Of a DNA stretch of 58,966 nucleotides, positions 1-8,508 are shown one piece after another (position 1 is the first letter of the stretch; each line of letters starts with the position of its first letter). Origin of the DNA: an alpha proteobacterium SCGC AAA028-C07 (GTDB lineage Bacteria > Pseudomonadota > Alphaproteobacteria > Pelagibacterales > Pelagibacteraceae). The notes under the pieces were generated by a model. The model did not search any database. It saw nothing but the letters and a program-made list of their open reading frames with translations, and was not told the origin of the DNA. The stretch is taken from the NCBI GenBank assembly GCA_000419465.1, contig ATTB01000002.1:79841-138806 (forward strand), given 5' to 3'. Both the position numbers and the translations under genes were made by a program.

Positions 1-86
1 TTCGCTACTGATCTTTTGGCTGCAAAATAAATTGCATTCTTAAGTTCATCACTCTCGTCGATAATAACTAAATAATTTTTTCTCAT
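1..86 (-). CDS. Universal stress protein (UspA-like), N-terminal fragment
   Basis: Only the first 28 codons are present and the gene runs off the left edge. The readable start is MRKNYLVIIDESDEL followed by a helix (KNAIYFAAKRS). This matches the beta1-alpha1 opening of the universal stress protein fold: a hydrophobic strand, an acidic nucleotide-site residue, then a helix with an AxxxA pattern. The ATG overlaps the trpS stop by one base (TAATG), so the two are translationally coupled and belong to the murJ-trpS transcript. The family assignment rests on a short stretch and on resemblance only. The exact function cannot be judged from 28 residues. Confidence 0.6.
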   Translation of the reverse strand, partial: MRKNYLVIIDESDELKNAIYFAAKRSVA

Positions 87-1093
87 TAAGATAGAGATAA
101 TCCAACAATCTTATGTACTTCTTTTAAAGTTTTTTGAGATTCAATATTAGCTTTTTCACTTCCGCTTTTTAAAATCTTTTTAATTGCATCAGTATCTTTT
201 TTAAATTCTTTAATCTTTTTTCCTATAGGAACAATTTCTTTAATCAAAACTTCACTTAGTCTATTTTTTAATTCAGAAAAATTTTTACCACTTAATTCTT
301 TTAAAGTTTTTTCAATTGTGCTGTTATTTAAAATAGAAAAGATATTAATTAAATTTCTAGCCTCTGGCCTATCTACCAATTTTAACTCAGTGTCTGGAAT
401 CAAATCATTATCAGTTTTTGCTTTTTTAATTTTTTGCACAATATCTTCTTCTGTGTCTGTTAAATTAATTCTTGAAGCTTCAGATTCATCAGACTTGCTC
501 ATTTTTTTAACTCCGTCTTTTAAAGACATGATTCTTGCAACTTCTTTTGTAATAATAGGTTCTGGTAATGTAAAAAAGTCTTTACAATTAAAATCGTTGT
601 TAAATTTCACAGCAATATCTCTACACAGTTCCAAATGTTGTTTTTGATCTTCGCCCACAGGAACGTGCGTTGCTTTATAAAGCAAAATATCTGCTGCCAT
701 TAAAGTTGGGTAGGAATAAAGACCAACACTTGCTTTTTCTTTATTCGATCCTGCTTTTTCTTTAAATTGCGTCATTCGATTCAACCAGCCAATCCTTGCA
801 ACACAATTAAATATCCATGCTAATTCAGAATGTCCGGCAACACCCGACTGACAAAATATAACATTCTTTTTTGGATCTAACCCACAGGCAAGAAAAACAG
901 CAGCGGTTTCAATTATATTCTCTCTTAATTGTTTTGGATCTTGAAATACAGTGATTGAATGAAGGTCTGCCAACATAAAATAACACTCGTAATCTTTTTG
1001 TAATTTAACAAAATTTTTAATTGCGCCTAAATAGTTGCCAAGATGAAGGTTTCCTGTTGGCTGAACACCGGATAAAATTCTATTTTTAATCAT
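86..1093 (-). CDS. trpS: Tryptophanyl-tRNA synthetase
   Basis: The gene encodes a class I aminoacyl-tRNA synthetase that charges tRNA-Trp in the cytoplasm. The 335-residue length is normal for bacterial TrpS. The HIGH-type signature appears as GNLHLGNY near residues 14-21, preceded by GVQPTG, and the KMSKS loop is intact as KKMSKSDE near residue 195. The segment VPVGEDQKQHLELCRDIA is the typical TrpS Rossmann and tryptophan-binding stretch. The gene lies 7 bases after murJ on the same strand and overlaps the following stress gene by one base, so the three are probably cotranscribed. No missing catalytic motif is seen. Confidence 0.97.
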   Translation of the reverse strand: MIKNRILSGVQPTGNLHLGNYLGAIKNFVKLQKDYECYFMLADLHSITVFQDPKQLRENIIETAAVFLACGLDPKKNVIFCQSGVAGHSELAWIFNCVARIGWLNRMTQFKEKAGSNKEKASVGLYSYPTLMAADILLYKATHVPVGEDQKQHLELCRDIAVKFNNDFNCKDFFTLPEPIITKEVARIMSLKDGVKKMSKSDESEASRINLTDTEEDIVQKIKKAKTDNDLIPDTELKLVDRPEARNLINIFSILNNSTIEKTLKELSGKNFSELKNRLSEVLIKEIVPIGKKIKEFKKDTDAIKKILKSGSEKANIESQKTLKEVHKIVGLSLS

Positions 1094-1100
1094 TTAAAAT

Positions 1101-2615
1101 TTAAACCTTTAAATCTTTAATACGAAACGCTTTTAAAAAATAGGCAGTTAAAAAGTAGATAAACGCGGAGAATGAAACCACAGATATTAAAATTATCGCT
1201 TTTAATATTGTTTTTGATTCTAAATAATTTGCAAAATATTTTAATAAAACAGAAAGAATTAATCCCATAATTAAAGTGCACAAAATTGATTTTATAAATC
1301 TAATAACAAATAATTTATCAAAAGAATGATATCCGGATTTAATAAGGTTTAGTTGATAAATAATAACTGTTAGCCAAGCCGAGATGCTGGTTGCAAGAGG
1401 TATGATAAGAAAGCCATAAGTATTAAAGAAGGTAAGACTAATTGAAATGTTTAAAATCACCGAGAATAAAGACAAATAAAAAGGAAACTTTGTATTACTT
1501 CTTGCAAAATAAAAACTGGAATAAATTTTAATTAATCCAAAAGCAGGCAGCCCTATTCCAAATAGTAAAAGTGCTGCGGAGGTATTAATAACGCTTTCAG
1601 CATCGAAAAACCCATAACCATATAAAGCCGATATAATCTGATCTGATGCAAGAAAAATTCCAACTGTTGCTGGTAACGATAAAAATAAACACAATTCTAA
1701 AGAGCGATTTTGAATAAAATTTACTGTTACTAATTTGGATTTAAAAACTTCTTTAGATAAGCTTGGCAAGATAACAGTCGCTATTGCAATCCCGGTTAAA
1801 GCTAGCGGCAACTGATAAATTCTATCTGCATAATATAAATAAGAAACAGCTCCACTTTCAAATGAAGCAATAATTGTGCCAATTAGAATATTTATTTGAT
1901 TTACACCCGATGCAAAAACACTAGGCAATAATTTGCTAAAAAAAGATTTAACTTGATTATTAATATTTATAATAAAACTTAAATTAATTTTGAAATATTT
2001 TTTTGCAAAGAAAAATAAAAAAATAACCTGAATAATTCCTGCAATTGTTAGAGCATAGGAAGACGCATAAACGATTTCTGTGTGAGTGCTGTTAAAAAAA
2101 ACTAAAGATAAAATTAATAAAATATTTAATATGATGGGTGCTGCGGCAGTGATAAAAAATTTTCCTTTCGAATTTAAAATAGCTGAAAGAAATGATGAAA
2201 TAGATACAAAAAATAAAAACGGAATGGTAATTCTACTAAGATCTACGGCAAGATCAAATTTTCCATCAATATCTTTAAAACCAGGTGAAATAAGAAATAA
2301 AAATTCAGGTGTAAATATTTCAATAACAAAAACTATAAAAAGAATAAAAATAATTAATAAATTTAATATTTGGTTTGCAAAATTATTTTTTTTTCTACCC
2401 TTTTGCTTTGCATAAGCTGGTATAAAAGCAGAATTAAAAGAGCCTTCTGCAAATAAAGATCTGAAAGTATTTGGTATTCTAAATGCAACAAAGAGAGCGT
2501 CCGCTACAGCCGATGTTCCAAGAAACACCGCAATTAAAGTATTCCTTAAATAGCCAAGAATTCTACTCAAAAAAGTCGAAAATCCAAAATAAGAGATATT
2601 TTTTAAAATATTCAT
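1101..2615 (-). CDS. murJ: Lipid II flippase MurJ (MviN)
   Basis: This is an inner-membrane protein of the MurJ/MviN family in the MOP superfamily. It flips lipid II to the periplasm for peptidoglycan synthesis. The 504 residues are almost entirely hydrophobic helices, about 14, interrupted by short basic loops, which is the family topology. The N-terminal signature is visible: SRILGYLRN around residues 17-25, then DALFVAFRIPNTFRSLFAEGSFNSAF, in which the charged residues in the first helices are conserved. It is the first gene of the minus-strand murJ-trpS-usp group. It is divergent from maeB across a 103 bp gap that should hold both promoters; no clear operator is visible there. Confidence 0.95.
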   Translation of the reverse strand: MNILKNISYFGFSTFLSRILGYLRNTLIAVFLGTSAVADALFVAFRIPNTFRSLFAEGSFNSAFIPAYAKQKGRKKNNFANQILNLLIIFILFIVFVIEIFTPEFLFLISPGFKDIDGKFDLAVDLSRITIPFLFFVSISSFLSAILNSKGKFFITAAAPIILNILLILSLVFFNSTHTEIVYASSYALTIAGIIQVIFLFFFAKKYFKINLSFIININNQVKSFFSKLLPSVFASGVNQINILIGTIIASFESGAVSYLYYADRIYQLPLALTGIAIATVILPSLSKEVFKSKLVTVNFIQNRSLELCLFLSLPATVGIFLASDQIISALYGYGFFDAESVINTSAALLLFGIGLPAFGLIKIYSSFYFARSNTKFPFYLSLFSVILNISISLTFFNTYGFLIIPLATSISAWLTVIIYQLNLIKSGYHSFDKLFVIRFIKSILCTLIMGLILSVLLKYFANYLESKTILKAIILISVVSFSAFIYFLTAYFLKAFRIKDLKV

Positions 2616-2718
2616 TTGATATTTAGTTTCAACTTTGTTTTAATAATTTAAAATCTAAGAACTTAGTATAAGAAAAATAACTTCTTCTTACAGTTTTATT
2701 TATATTAAAAACAATATT

Positions 2719-4986
2719 ATGGAAAAGTTTACAGATAAAGAAGCTTTAGACTATCATAGTCAGGGTAAGCCTGGAAAAATCGAAATAATAGCAAGCAAGC
2801 CAATGGCAACGCAAAGAGACTTGGCGCTTGCGTATTCTCCTGGTGTTGCTGTTCCAGTTGAGGCGATAGCAAAGGATCCATCGAAAGCTTATGACTATAC
2901 AAACAAAGGAAATACTGTAGCGGTTATTTCAAACGGAACTGCAATCTTAGGACTTGGAAATTTAGGAGCGCTTGCTTCAAAACCAGTAATGGAAGGTAAG
3001 GCTGTCCTTTTTAAAAGATTTGCCGACATTGACTCAATTGACATTGAAGTTGATTCACAAAATGCAGAAGAAATTATTAATTGCGTTGCTAAAATTGGAA
3101 ATAGTTTTGGAGGTATCAACTTAGAAGATATCGCATCTCCGGATTGTTTTATTATTGAACAAGAATTAAAAAATAGACTTAAAATTCCTGTATTTCATGA
3201 TGATCAACATGGAACGGCTATTATTACTGTGGCTGGAATTTTAAATGCTTTAGAAATTGTAAAAAAATCAATTAAAAAAGTAAGAGTTGTTGCTAACGGT
3301 GCAGGAGCTGCTGGGCTTTCTTGTATATCATTACTAAAAGCGATGGGTTTGCCTGATGAGAACGTTATCATGTTAGATAAAGAAGGAGTTATTTATAAAG
3401 GTCGTCCAAAAGTAGATCAGTTTAAATCAGCACACGCTGCAGATACAAAACTTAGAACTTTAGAAGAAGCAATGAAAGGTGCAGATGTATTTTTAGGTTT
3501 GTCTGCAAAAAATGTTGTTACACCTGCAATGGTAAAATCTATGGCAAAAGATCCAATTATTTTTGCTTGTGCAAATCCTGATCCTGAAATTCTTCCTGAG
3601 TTAATTGAACAAACAAGAAATGATGCAATTATTGCAACTGGAAGATCTGATTATCCAAACCAAGTAAATAACGTTTTGGGTTTTCCATATATTTTTAGAG
3701 GAGCTTTAGATTGTAGAGCTAAAACCATTAACGAAGAAATGAAGATTGCTGCTGCAAGAGCAATAGCGGATCTTGCAAAAGAAGATGTTCCAGATGAAGT
3801 AGTTGCAGCATACGGGGGTGAAAGACCAAAATTTGGAAAAAATTATATTATTCCATCTCCTTTTGATCCAAGATTAATTAGAAATGTGTCTGCTGCAGTA
3901 GCGGAAGCTGCTATGAAAAGTGGTGTTGCACAAAAGAAAATTGAAGATATCGCTGCGTATAAAGACAGTCTTGCTGCAAGACTAGATCCTTCTGTTGGAT
4001 TTTTACAAAATATTTATGCACAAGTAAGAAAAAAACAAAAAAGAGTTATTTTTGCAGAAGGGGAAGAAGAATCTATGCTTAGAGCTGCAATTGATTTTAA
4101 AAATAATGGACTTGGAACTCCTGTTTTGATTGGTAGTAGCGAAAAAATTGCTCAGCAGCTTAAAGATCTTGGTCTAACATTAGATAAATCTATCGAAATT
4201 CATAATTCGAAAGATGAGAAACAAAGACAAAAATATACGGATCATGTTTATAAAAGATTGCAAAGAAAAGGTTTCTTAAAAAGAGATTGCGATAGATTAA
4301 TTAGAACAAATAGAATTGTTTTTGGATCTTGTATGGTGGATCTTGGAGACGCCGATGCGATGGTAACAGGTGTAACTAGAACTTTCAGCGACACTTTGGA
4401 GAATATAAAATACGTTGTAGATGAAAGACCAGGTGAAATTATTTTCGGACTTACAATTGTTGTTACCAAAAAAGGGACAGTATTTATTGCGGATACAAAC
4501 GTTCATGAATATCCAACTGCAGAAAATTTAGCAGATATAGCCATCTCTTCAGCTAGAGTCGCAAGAAATCTTGGTTTTACTCCAAGAGTTGCTTTTCTTG
4601 CTCATTCAACATTTGGAAAACCTATGTCTGAAAGAAGCATTCATTTAAGAGAGGCTAGAGACTTGCTTGAGAAAAGAAAAGTTGATTTTGAATTTGAAGG
4701 AGAAATGCAGCCGGATGTTGCTTTAAATCTAAAATTTAAAACTATCTATCCGTTTTCAAAATTATCAGCTCCTGCAAATATTTTAATTATGCCAGCAATT
4801 CACAGTGCTGCAATTTCCACAAAGTTACTTAAAGAACTGGGTGGCAGCACATTAATTGGTCCTTTATTAATTGGGTTAAATAAACCTATTGAGATTGCAA
4901 CTTTAAGATCAAAAGTTTCTGATATCTTTAATATGGCAGCTATTGCTGCTTTTTCTTCAGATGTAATTAAGTATAAAAAGAATTAA
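2719..4986 (+). CDS. maeB: NADP-type malic enzyme with phosphotransacetylase-like C-terminus
   Basis: The protein carries out oxidative decarboxylation of malate to pyruvate with NAD(P)H production, linking the TCA cycle to pyruvate. At 755 residues it has the long MaeB architecture. A malic enzyme N-terminal domain contains YSPGVAVP at 39-46 and NGTAILGLGN near 73. An NAD-binding domain contains VVANGAGAAGL near 190. From about residue 430 there is a phosphate acetyl/butyryl-transferase-like domain (VIFAEGEEE, ADAMVTGVTRTF). In this family the PTA-like domain is generally regulatory, binding acetyl-CoA, rather than catalytic. The gene stands alone, divergent from murJ, and its end overlaps the convergent BON gene by 4 bases. 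Confidence 0.95.
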   Translation: MEKFTDKEALDYHSQGKPGKIEIIASKPMATQRDLALAYSPGVAVPVEAIAKDPSKAYDYTNKGNTVAVISNGTAILGLGNLGALASKPVMEGKAVLFKRFADIDSIDIEVDSQNAEEIINCVAKIGNSFGGINLEDIASPDCFIIEQELKNRLKIPVFHDDQHGTAIITVAGILNALEIVKKSIKKVRVVANGAGAAGLSCISLLKAMGLPDENVIMLDKEGVIYKGRPKVDQFKSAHAADTKLRTLEEAMKGADVFLGLSAKNVVTPAMVKSMAKDPIIFACANPDPEILPELIEQTRNDAIIATGRSDYPNQVNNVLGFPYIFRGALDCRAKTINEEMKIAAARAIADLAKEDVPDEVVAAYGGERPKFGKNYIIPSPFDPRLIRNVSAAVAEAAMKSGVAQKKIEDIAAYKDSLAARLDPSVGFLQNIYAQVRKKQKRVIFAEGEEESMLRAAIDFKNNGLGTPVLIGSSEKIAQQLKDLGLTLDKSIEIHNSKDEKQRQKYTDHVYKRLQRKGFLKRDCDRLIRTNRIVFGSCMVDLGDADAMVTGVTRTFSDTLENIKYVVDERPGEIIFGLTIVVTKKGTVFIADTNVHEYPTAENLADIAISSARVARNLGFTPRVAFLAHSTFGKPMSERSIHLREARDLLEKRKVDFEFEGEMQPDVALNLKFKTIYPFSKLSAPANILIMPAIHSAAISTKLLKELGGSTLIGPLLIGLNKPIEIATLRSKVSDIFNMAAIAAFSSDVIKYKKN

Positions 4987-5570
4987 AGATAATTTCTTCT
5001 AGATAAATTATCAGCAAGAATAATACTTGGAACAATCTCTACTACATCAGGTATTAATTTTGCCTCTTTAACAACTTCTTCAAGTTCAGCTGTAGTTTTT
5101 GCCATTCCATAAATATAAATCTTACCATTGATAGTTTCTAAATTGTAATTTCGTGAATTAATTTTTTTATTAATTAATAACGCCGCACTTAATTGTGAAG
5201 ATATTAATAAATCTTTTGCTCTTTGTCTGAAAGAAGTTTCATCAGCAATAACAATGTCATTTCTCACAGCTTTGATACCTGCTGTTTCCCATGCAAATTT
5301 TGTCATTTTTAATTTATCTTCAGCTTTTTCAACTCGACCACTTAAAATAGCAGTGCCATCTATAACTTTAACATTTAAAAAAACTTGCTTGTAATTATTC
5401 TGAACAATTTTTTTCATAATAAGTGTCTCTGCTAATTTATCATCAAGGTACAGTCCTGGAGATCTGGGATCTAAACTAATGTTAACTCCAACACCAAAAA
5501 CTGTTGATGAAAAATTACCAATACATGACGTTAAAAGAAGAGATATGAAAATTACTTTTAGAAATTTCAT
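4983..5570 (-). CDS. BON-domain lipoprotein
   Basis: This is a probable envelope lipoprotein of 195 residues. The N-terminus MKFLKVIFISLLLTSC is a lipoprotein signal with a lipobox (LLTSC) and Cys16 as the lipidated residue. Two BON-like repeats follow. The first is near residues 45-115 (ILSGRVEKAEDKLKMTKFAWETAGIKAVRNDI) and the second near 115-190 (INGKIYIYGMAKTTAELEEVVKEA). Each has the alternating beta-alpha pattern with a central glycine. BON domains bind phospholipid surfaces, and family members such as OsmY or DolP act in envelope maintenance. The start codon overlaps the rsmI stop by one base, making this the last gene of the rph-rdgB-rsmI group. The specific role is unknown. Confidence 0.85.
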   Translation of the reverse strand: MKFLKVIFISLLLTSCIGNFSSTVFGVGVNISLDPRSPGLYLDDKLAETLIMKKIVQNNYKQVFLNVKVIDGTAILSGRVEKAEDKLKMTKFAWETAGIKAVRNDIVIADETSFRQRAKDLLISSQLSAALLINKKINSRNYNLETINGKIYIYGMAKTTAELEEVVKEAKLIPDVVEIVPSIILADNLSRRNYL

Positions 5571-6424
5571 TATTTTTTATCTAACATTAAAATTTTTTGA
5601 TAAATTTCTTTTTTAGAAAATTTAAATTTCTTAGATAAGTATTTTGCAAGATCTGCTGTTTTCATTTTTTTTGATAAATCTAAAATTTCTTTATTTAAAT
5701 CAACATTTTGGTCTTTATTTTTATTCGTCTCAGAAGACAACACTATTGTAACCTCCCCTTTAAGAACAATTGATTTAACTTTATCAAAAATATTATCGAG
5801 CGTTCCTTTGATTATATTCTCATGTATTTTTGTAATTTCTTTAGCAATTAATATCTGTCTTTTGCCAAGAAGCTCCTTCATTTCTTTTATTATAGAAACC
5901 AAGTCTCTAGCTGGTAAAAATATAATAATTGAACTATCTAAATTAGAAAATTTTTCATAAACTTTTTTTCTCTCTCCTAACTTTTTAGGTAAAAATCCAT
6001 AAAAATAATAATCATCACTATAACCAGCCAAACTAAAAGCTGCTGTCACTGCTGATGCTCCGGGTATTGGAATAATTTTTATATTATTTTTTTCAATCTC
6101 ATTTATTAAAATTTTTCCAGGATCAGATATTAACGGCGTCCCTGCATCACTTATTAAAGATACAATTTTATTTTTTTTAAAAATTTCTAATATTTTTTCA
6201 ACTGATTCTTTTTCATTAAACTTATGATATGAAAATAATTGAGCTTTAATGTCGTAATAATCTAATAATTTTTTTGAAACTCTTCTGTCTTCACATAAAA
6301 TAATATCTGATTTTTTTAAAATATTTAAAGCACGTATTGTAATATCTGCTAAATTTCCAATGGGTGTTGAAACTAAATAGAGCCCCTTTTCTAAATTCTG
6401 ATCTATAAATTTAATATTTTCCAT
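5570..6424 (-). CDS. rsmI: 16S rRNA 2'-O-methyltransferase RsmI
   Basis: RsmI methylates the ribose of C1402 of 16S rRNA in the decoding centre. The 284 residues show the tetrapyrrole-methylase-like SAM fold: STPIGNLADIT near residues 19-29, LCEDRR near 44, SLISDAGTPLISDPG near 90-105 and PIPGASAVTAAFSLAGY near 120. The C-terminal helical part (KKMKTADLAKYLSKKF) matches the RsmI HTH-like tail. The gene sits 4 bases after rdgB and overlaps the BON lipoprotein gene by one base, an arrangement common in alphaproteobacteria, where a lipoprotein gene often follows rsmI. Confidence 0.95.
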   Translation of the reverse strand: MENIKFIDQNLEKGLYLVSTPIGNLADITIRALNILKKSDIILCEDRRVSKKLLDYYDIKAQLFSYHKFNEKESVEKILEIFKKNKIVSLISDAGTPLISDPGKILINEIEKNNIKIIPIPGASAVTAAFSLAGYSDDYYFYGFLPKKLGERKKVYEKFSNLDSSIIIFLPARDLVSIIKEMKELLGKRQILIAKEITKIHENIIKGTLDNIFDKVKSIVLKGEVTIVLSSETNKNKDQNVDLNKEILDLSKKMKTADLAKYLSKKFKFSKKEIYQKILMLDKK

Positions 6425-6428
6425 AAAT

Positions 6429-7046
6429 CTAATATTTAAAATATCTTTTTATTTTATTAAACGCTTTATAACGATGACTAATTTTATCCTTTGTATTGGC
6501 CTTCATCTCGCCAAAAGTTTTTTTATAACCATTTGGAATAAATATAGGATCATAGCCAAATCCATTGTTACCTTTTGGTTCTGATGAAATTTTTCCGTCA
6601 ACCACTCCGCTAAATGTTTTGTATTTTCCGTTTGGAAAAGCAATTGCTAAGGAACAATAAAATCTAGCATTATTTTCTTTGTTTAATTTTTTTTTCTTTT
6701 TTATTTTTGAATAAACTTTTTTAATTGCTAATTTAAAATCTTTGTTCTTTCCTGCCCATCTAGCTGAATAAATTCCAGGATCGCCATTTAAAGTTGATAT
6801 TTCTAGTCCTGAATCATCAGACAATGATATTAATTTGGATTTTTCCGCACAATATCTTGCTTTAATTACAGCATTTCCCTCAAAGGTTTTTTCATTCTCA
6901 ATAGGTTCGATTAGGTTAAAATCTTTTGGACTATAAAAAGTAATTTGTTTTGGTAATAATTTTTTGATTTCTGAAAGTTTTCCTTTATTGTTAGTTGCTA
7001 TCAATAAAGATTTTATATTTTTTAGATTTCTAAAGTTTTTTTTCAA
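6429..7046 (-). CDS. rdgB: dITP/XTP pyrophosphatase (RdgB/HAM1)
   Basis: The enzyme removes ITP, dITP and XTP from the nucleotide pool, hydrolysing them to monophosphates. The 205 residues carry the family motifs: the N-terminal substrate loop ATNNKGKLSEIKKLL near residues 17-31, the Mg-binding SDDSGLEIS near 77, GIYSARWAG near 91 and the C-terminal GFGYDPIF near 162 with SHRYKAF near 190. It overlaps the 3' end of rph by 17 bases, so translation of the two is likely coupled. rph-rdgB linkage is a conserved bacterial pairing. Confidence 0.95.
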   Translation of the reverse strand: MKKNFRNLKNIKSLLIATNNKGKLSEIKKLLPKQITFYSPKDFNLIEPIENEKTFEGNAVIKARYCAEKSKLISLSDDSGLEISTLNGDPGIYSARWAGKNKDFKLAIKKVYSKIKKKKKLNKENNARFYCSLAIAFPNGKYKTFSGVVDGKISSEPKGNNGFGYDPIFIPNGYKKTFGEMKANTKDKISHRYKAFNKIKRYFKY

Positions 7047-7752
7047 AACAAGACTTTTGATGTTGTATTATTTCTTTTATTGCACTCTTTGAAATTTTTA
7101 GCATTTCGCTTAGATCTTGATCTGAAAATGTCTTTCTCTCCCCTGTTGCCTGAATTTCAACTAATTGCATATTCTCAGTTATAACAAAGTTAGCATCGAT
7201 ATCTGCTTTGCTGTCTTCTTCATAATTTAAATCTAATAAAATTTTACCATCTACAATTCCACAACTAACCGCCGCTATATATTGTTGCATTGGATTTGTT
7301 TTAATTTCTTTATTTCGAAGTAAATGCTCAATACATAATTTTAATGCAACAAAACCACCTGTAATGGCCGCTGTTCTTGTTCCGCCATCTGCAGTTAAAA
7401 CATCACAATCAATTGTAATTAATTTTTCATTTAACAATCCTAGATCAACAACAGCTCTTAATGATCTTCCAATTAATCTTTGAATTTCCGATGTTCTTCC
7501 TCCTATTTTACCAACCGCAGCCTCTCGTCTCATTCTTTCATGGGTAGATCTTGGTAACATTCCATATTCAGCTGTTACCCAGCCTTTTCCTGAACCAACA
7601 AGCCATCTTGGAACTTTTGAGTCAACTGAAGCAGTACAAACGACTTGTGTTTCTCCAAATTTAACGAGGCAGGAACCTTCTGAATTTTTAATAAAATTTG
7701 GAATTATCTCAATTTTTCTTAAACTAAGATTATCTCTGTTATCTTTTCTCAT
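7030..7752 (-). CDS. rph: Ribonuclease PH
   Basis: RNase PH is a phosphorolytic 3'-5' exoribonuclease that trims tRNA 3' ends. The chosen start MRKDNRDNLSLRKIEI gives 240 residues, the usual family length. The frame remains open upstream to 7875, but that extension is hydrophobic, unlike the family, and would overlap divergent grpE, so it is rejected. Motifs seen are RSTHERMRREAA, GRTSEIQRLIGRSLRA, DCDVLTADGGTRTAAITGG and LDLNYEEDSKAD, which include the phosphate- and RNA-binding arginines and catalytic aspartates. The gene opens the rph-rdgB-rsmI-BON operon. hrcA, which lies between rph and grpE in many alphaproteobacteria, is absent here. Confidence 0.95.
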   Translation of the reverse strand: MRKDNRDNLSLRKIEIIPNFIKNSEGSCLVKFGETQVVCTASVDSKVPRWLVGSGKGWVTAEYGMLPRSTHERMRREAAVGKIGGRTSEIQRLIGRSLRAVVDLGLLNEKLITIDCDVLTADGGTRTAAITGGFVALKLCIEHLLRNKEIKTNPMQQYIAAVSCGIVDGKILLDLNYEEDSKADIDANFVITENMQLVEIQATGERKTFSDQDLSEMLKISKSAIKEIIQHQKSCFEKKL

Positions 7753-7830
7753 AATAAAGCTAGAAATCTGAAATATAGTACCTATATATGTCAAAAAAAT
7801 TATAAAGTATTGCTCTAAATATATAAGCTT

Positions 7831-8388
7831 ATGAATAATAACGAAGAAACTAATTCTAATAAAGATCAAGAACAAAAAATTGATGCTCCAGAAAATAATG
7901 GTGTAGAACCTAATCTAGAAATTAATCTTGAGAAAAAAATCGAAGAATTAAATGATAAGTTACTTCGCTCACTAGCCGAAAACCAAAATCTTAGAAAAAT
8001 TCACGAAAAAGAAAGAGAAGATTTAATTAAATATAGCTCCTCTTCTTTTGCTAGAGAAATTCTTAACCTTGCTGATAATTTAGAAAGAGCCTTTGGTTTG
8101 TTTAAAGACAATCCTAAATTTAAATCAGATGAATTTAAAGATACGATGCTTGGAATTGAGCTTATTGAAAAAGAATTAATAAATAGTTTTGATAAGAATG
8201 GAATAAAATCGTTTGAGTCTATGGGTAAAAAATTTGATCCAAATTTTCATCAAGCGTTGAATGAAGTTGAAAGTGAACAAGAAGATGGAATGGTTATAAA
8301 TGAAATTCAAAAAGGTTACATGTTAAATGATAGACTTTTAAGACCTGCTCTAGTGTCTATTTCAAAAAAAAAGACTGGTACCAATTAA
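7831..8388 (+). CDS. grpE: Nucleotide exchange factor GrpE
   Basis: GrpE is the ADP/ATP exchange factor for DnaK and acts as a dimer in the cytoplasm. The 185 residues have an acidic, disordered N-terminus, then a long coiled coil (about 30-75: EKKIEELNDKLLRSLAENQ), then the beta-wing domain with FDPNFHQALNEVE near 135 and the closing LLRPALVSI. It is the first gene of a grpE-dnaK-dnaJ chaperone block read rightward, divergent from rph with a 78 bp gap. No HrcA CIRCE element (TTAGCACTC-type inverted repeat) is visible upstream, which fits the absence of hrcA. Confidence 0.93.
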   Translation: MNNNEETNSNKDQEQKIDAPENNGVEPNLEINLEKKIEELNDKLLRSLAENQNLRKIHEKEREDLIKYSSSSFAREILNLADNLERAFGLFKDNPKFKSDEFKDTMLGIELIEKELINSFDKNGIKSFESMGKKFDPNFHQALNEVESEQEDGMVINEIQKGYMLNDRLLRPALVSISKKKTGTN

Positions 8389-8448
8389 TAGCTCAATAAA
8401 GCCAAATAAATTAAGGGTTTTTTAATAAAAAAAATTTAGCCTCAAAGG

Positions 8449-8475
8449 TTGTAATCTTAAAATTAAGCACCACAT
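8449..8475 (+). promoter_or_regulatory. Possible heat-shock (RpoH-type) promoter for dnaK
   Basis: Upstream of dnaK, TTGTAA (8449-8454) is separated by 15 bases from CCACAT (8470-8475). The arrangement resembles the sigma-32 consensus (CTTGAA, 13-17 bases, CCCCAT) with mismatches in both elements. It lies about 35 bases before the dnaK ATG, a reasonable leader length. This is a by-eye match in an AT-rich gap and could be chance. Confidence 0.3.
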
Positions 8476-8508
8476 AGGGTTAACAAATTAATTTAAAAAT
8501 AGAATTTT

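Noticed and set aside
7753-7875. In-frame N-terminal extension of rph by 41 residues
   Set aside because: The extension is hydrophobic and AT-run encoded, is absent from the RNase PH family, and would overlap divergent grpE.
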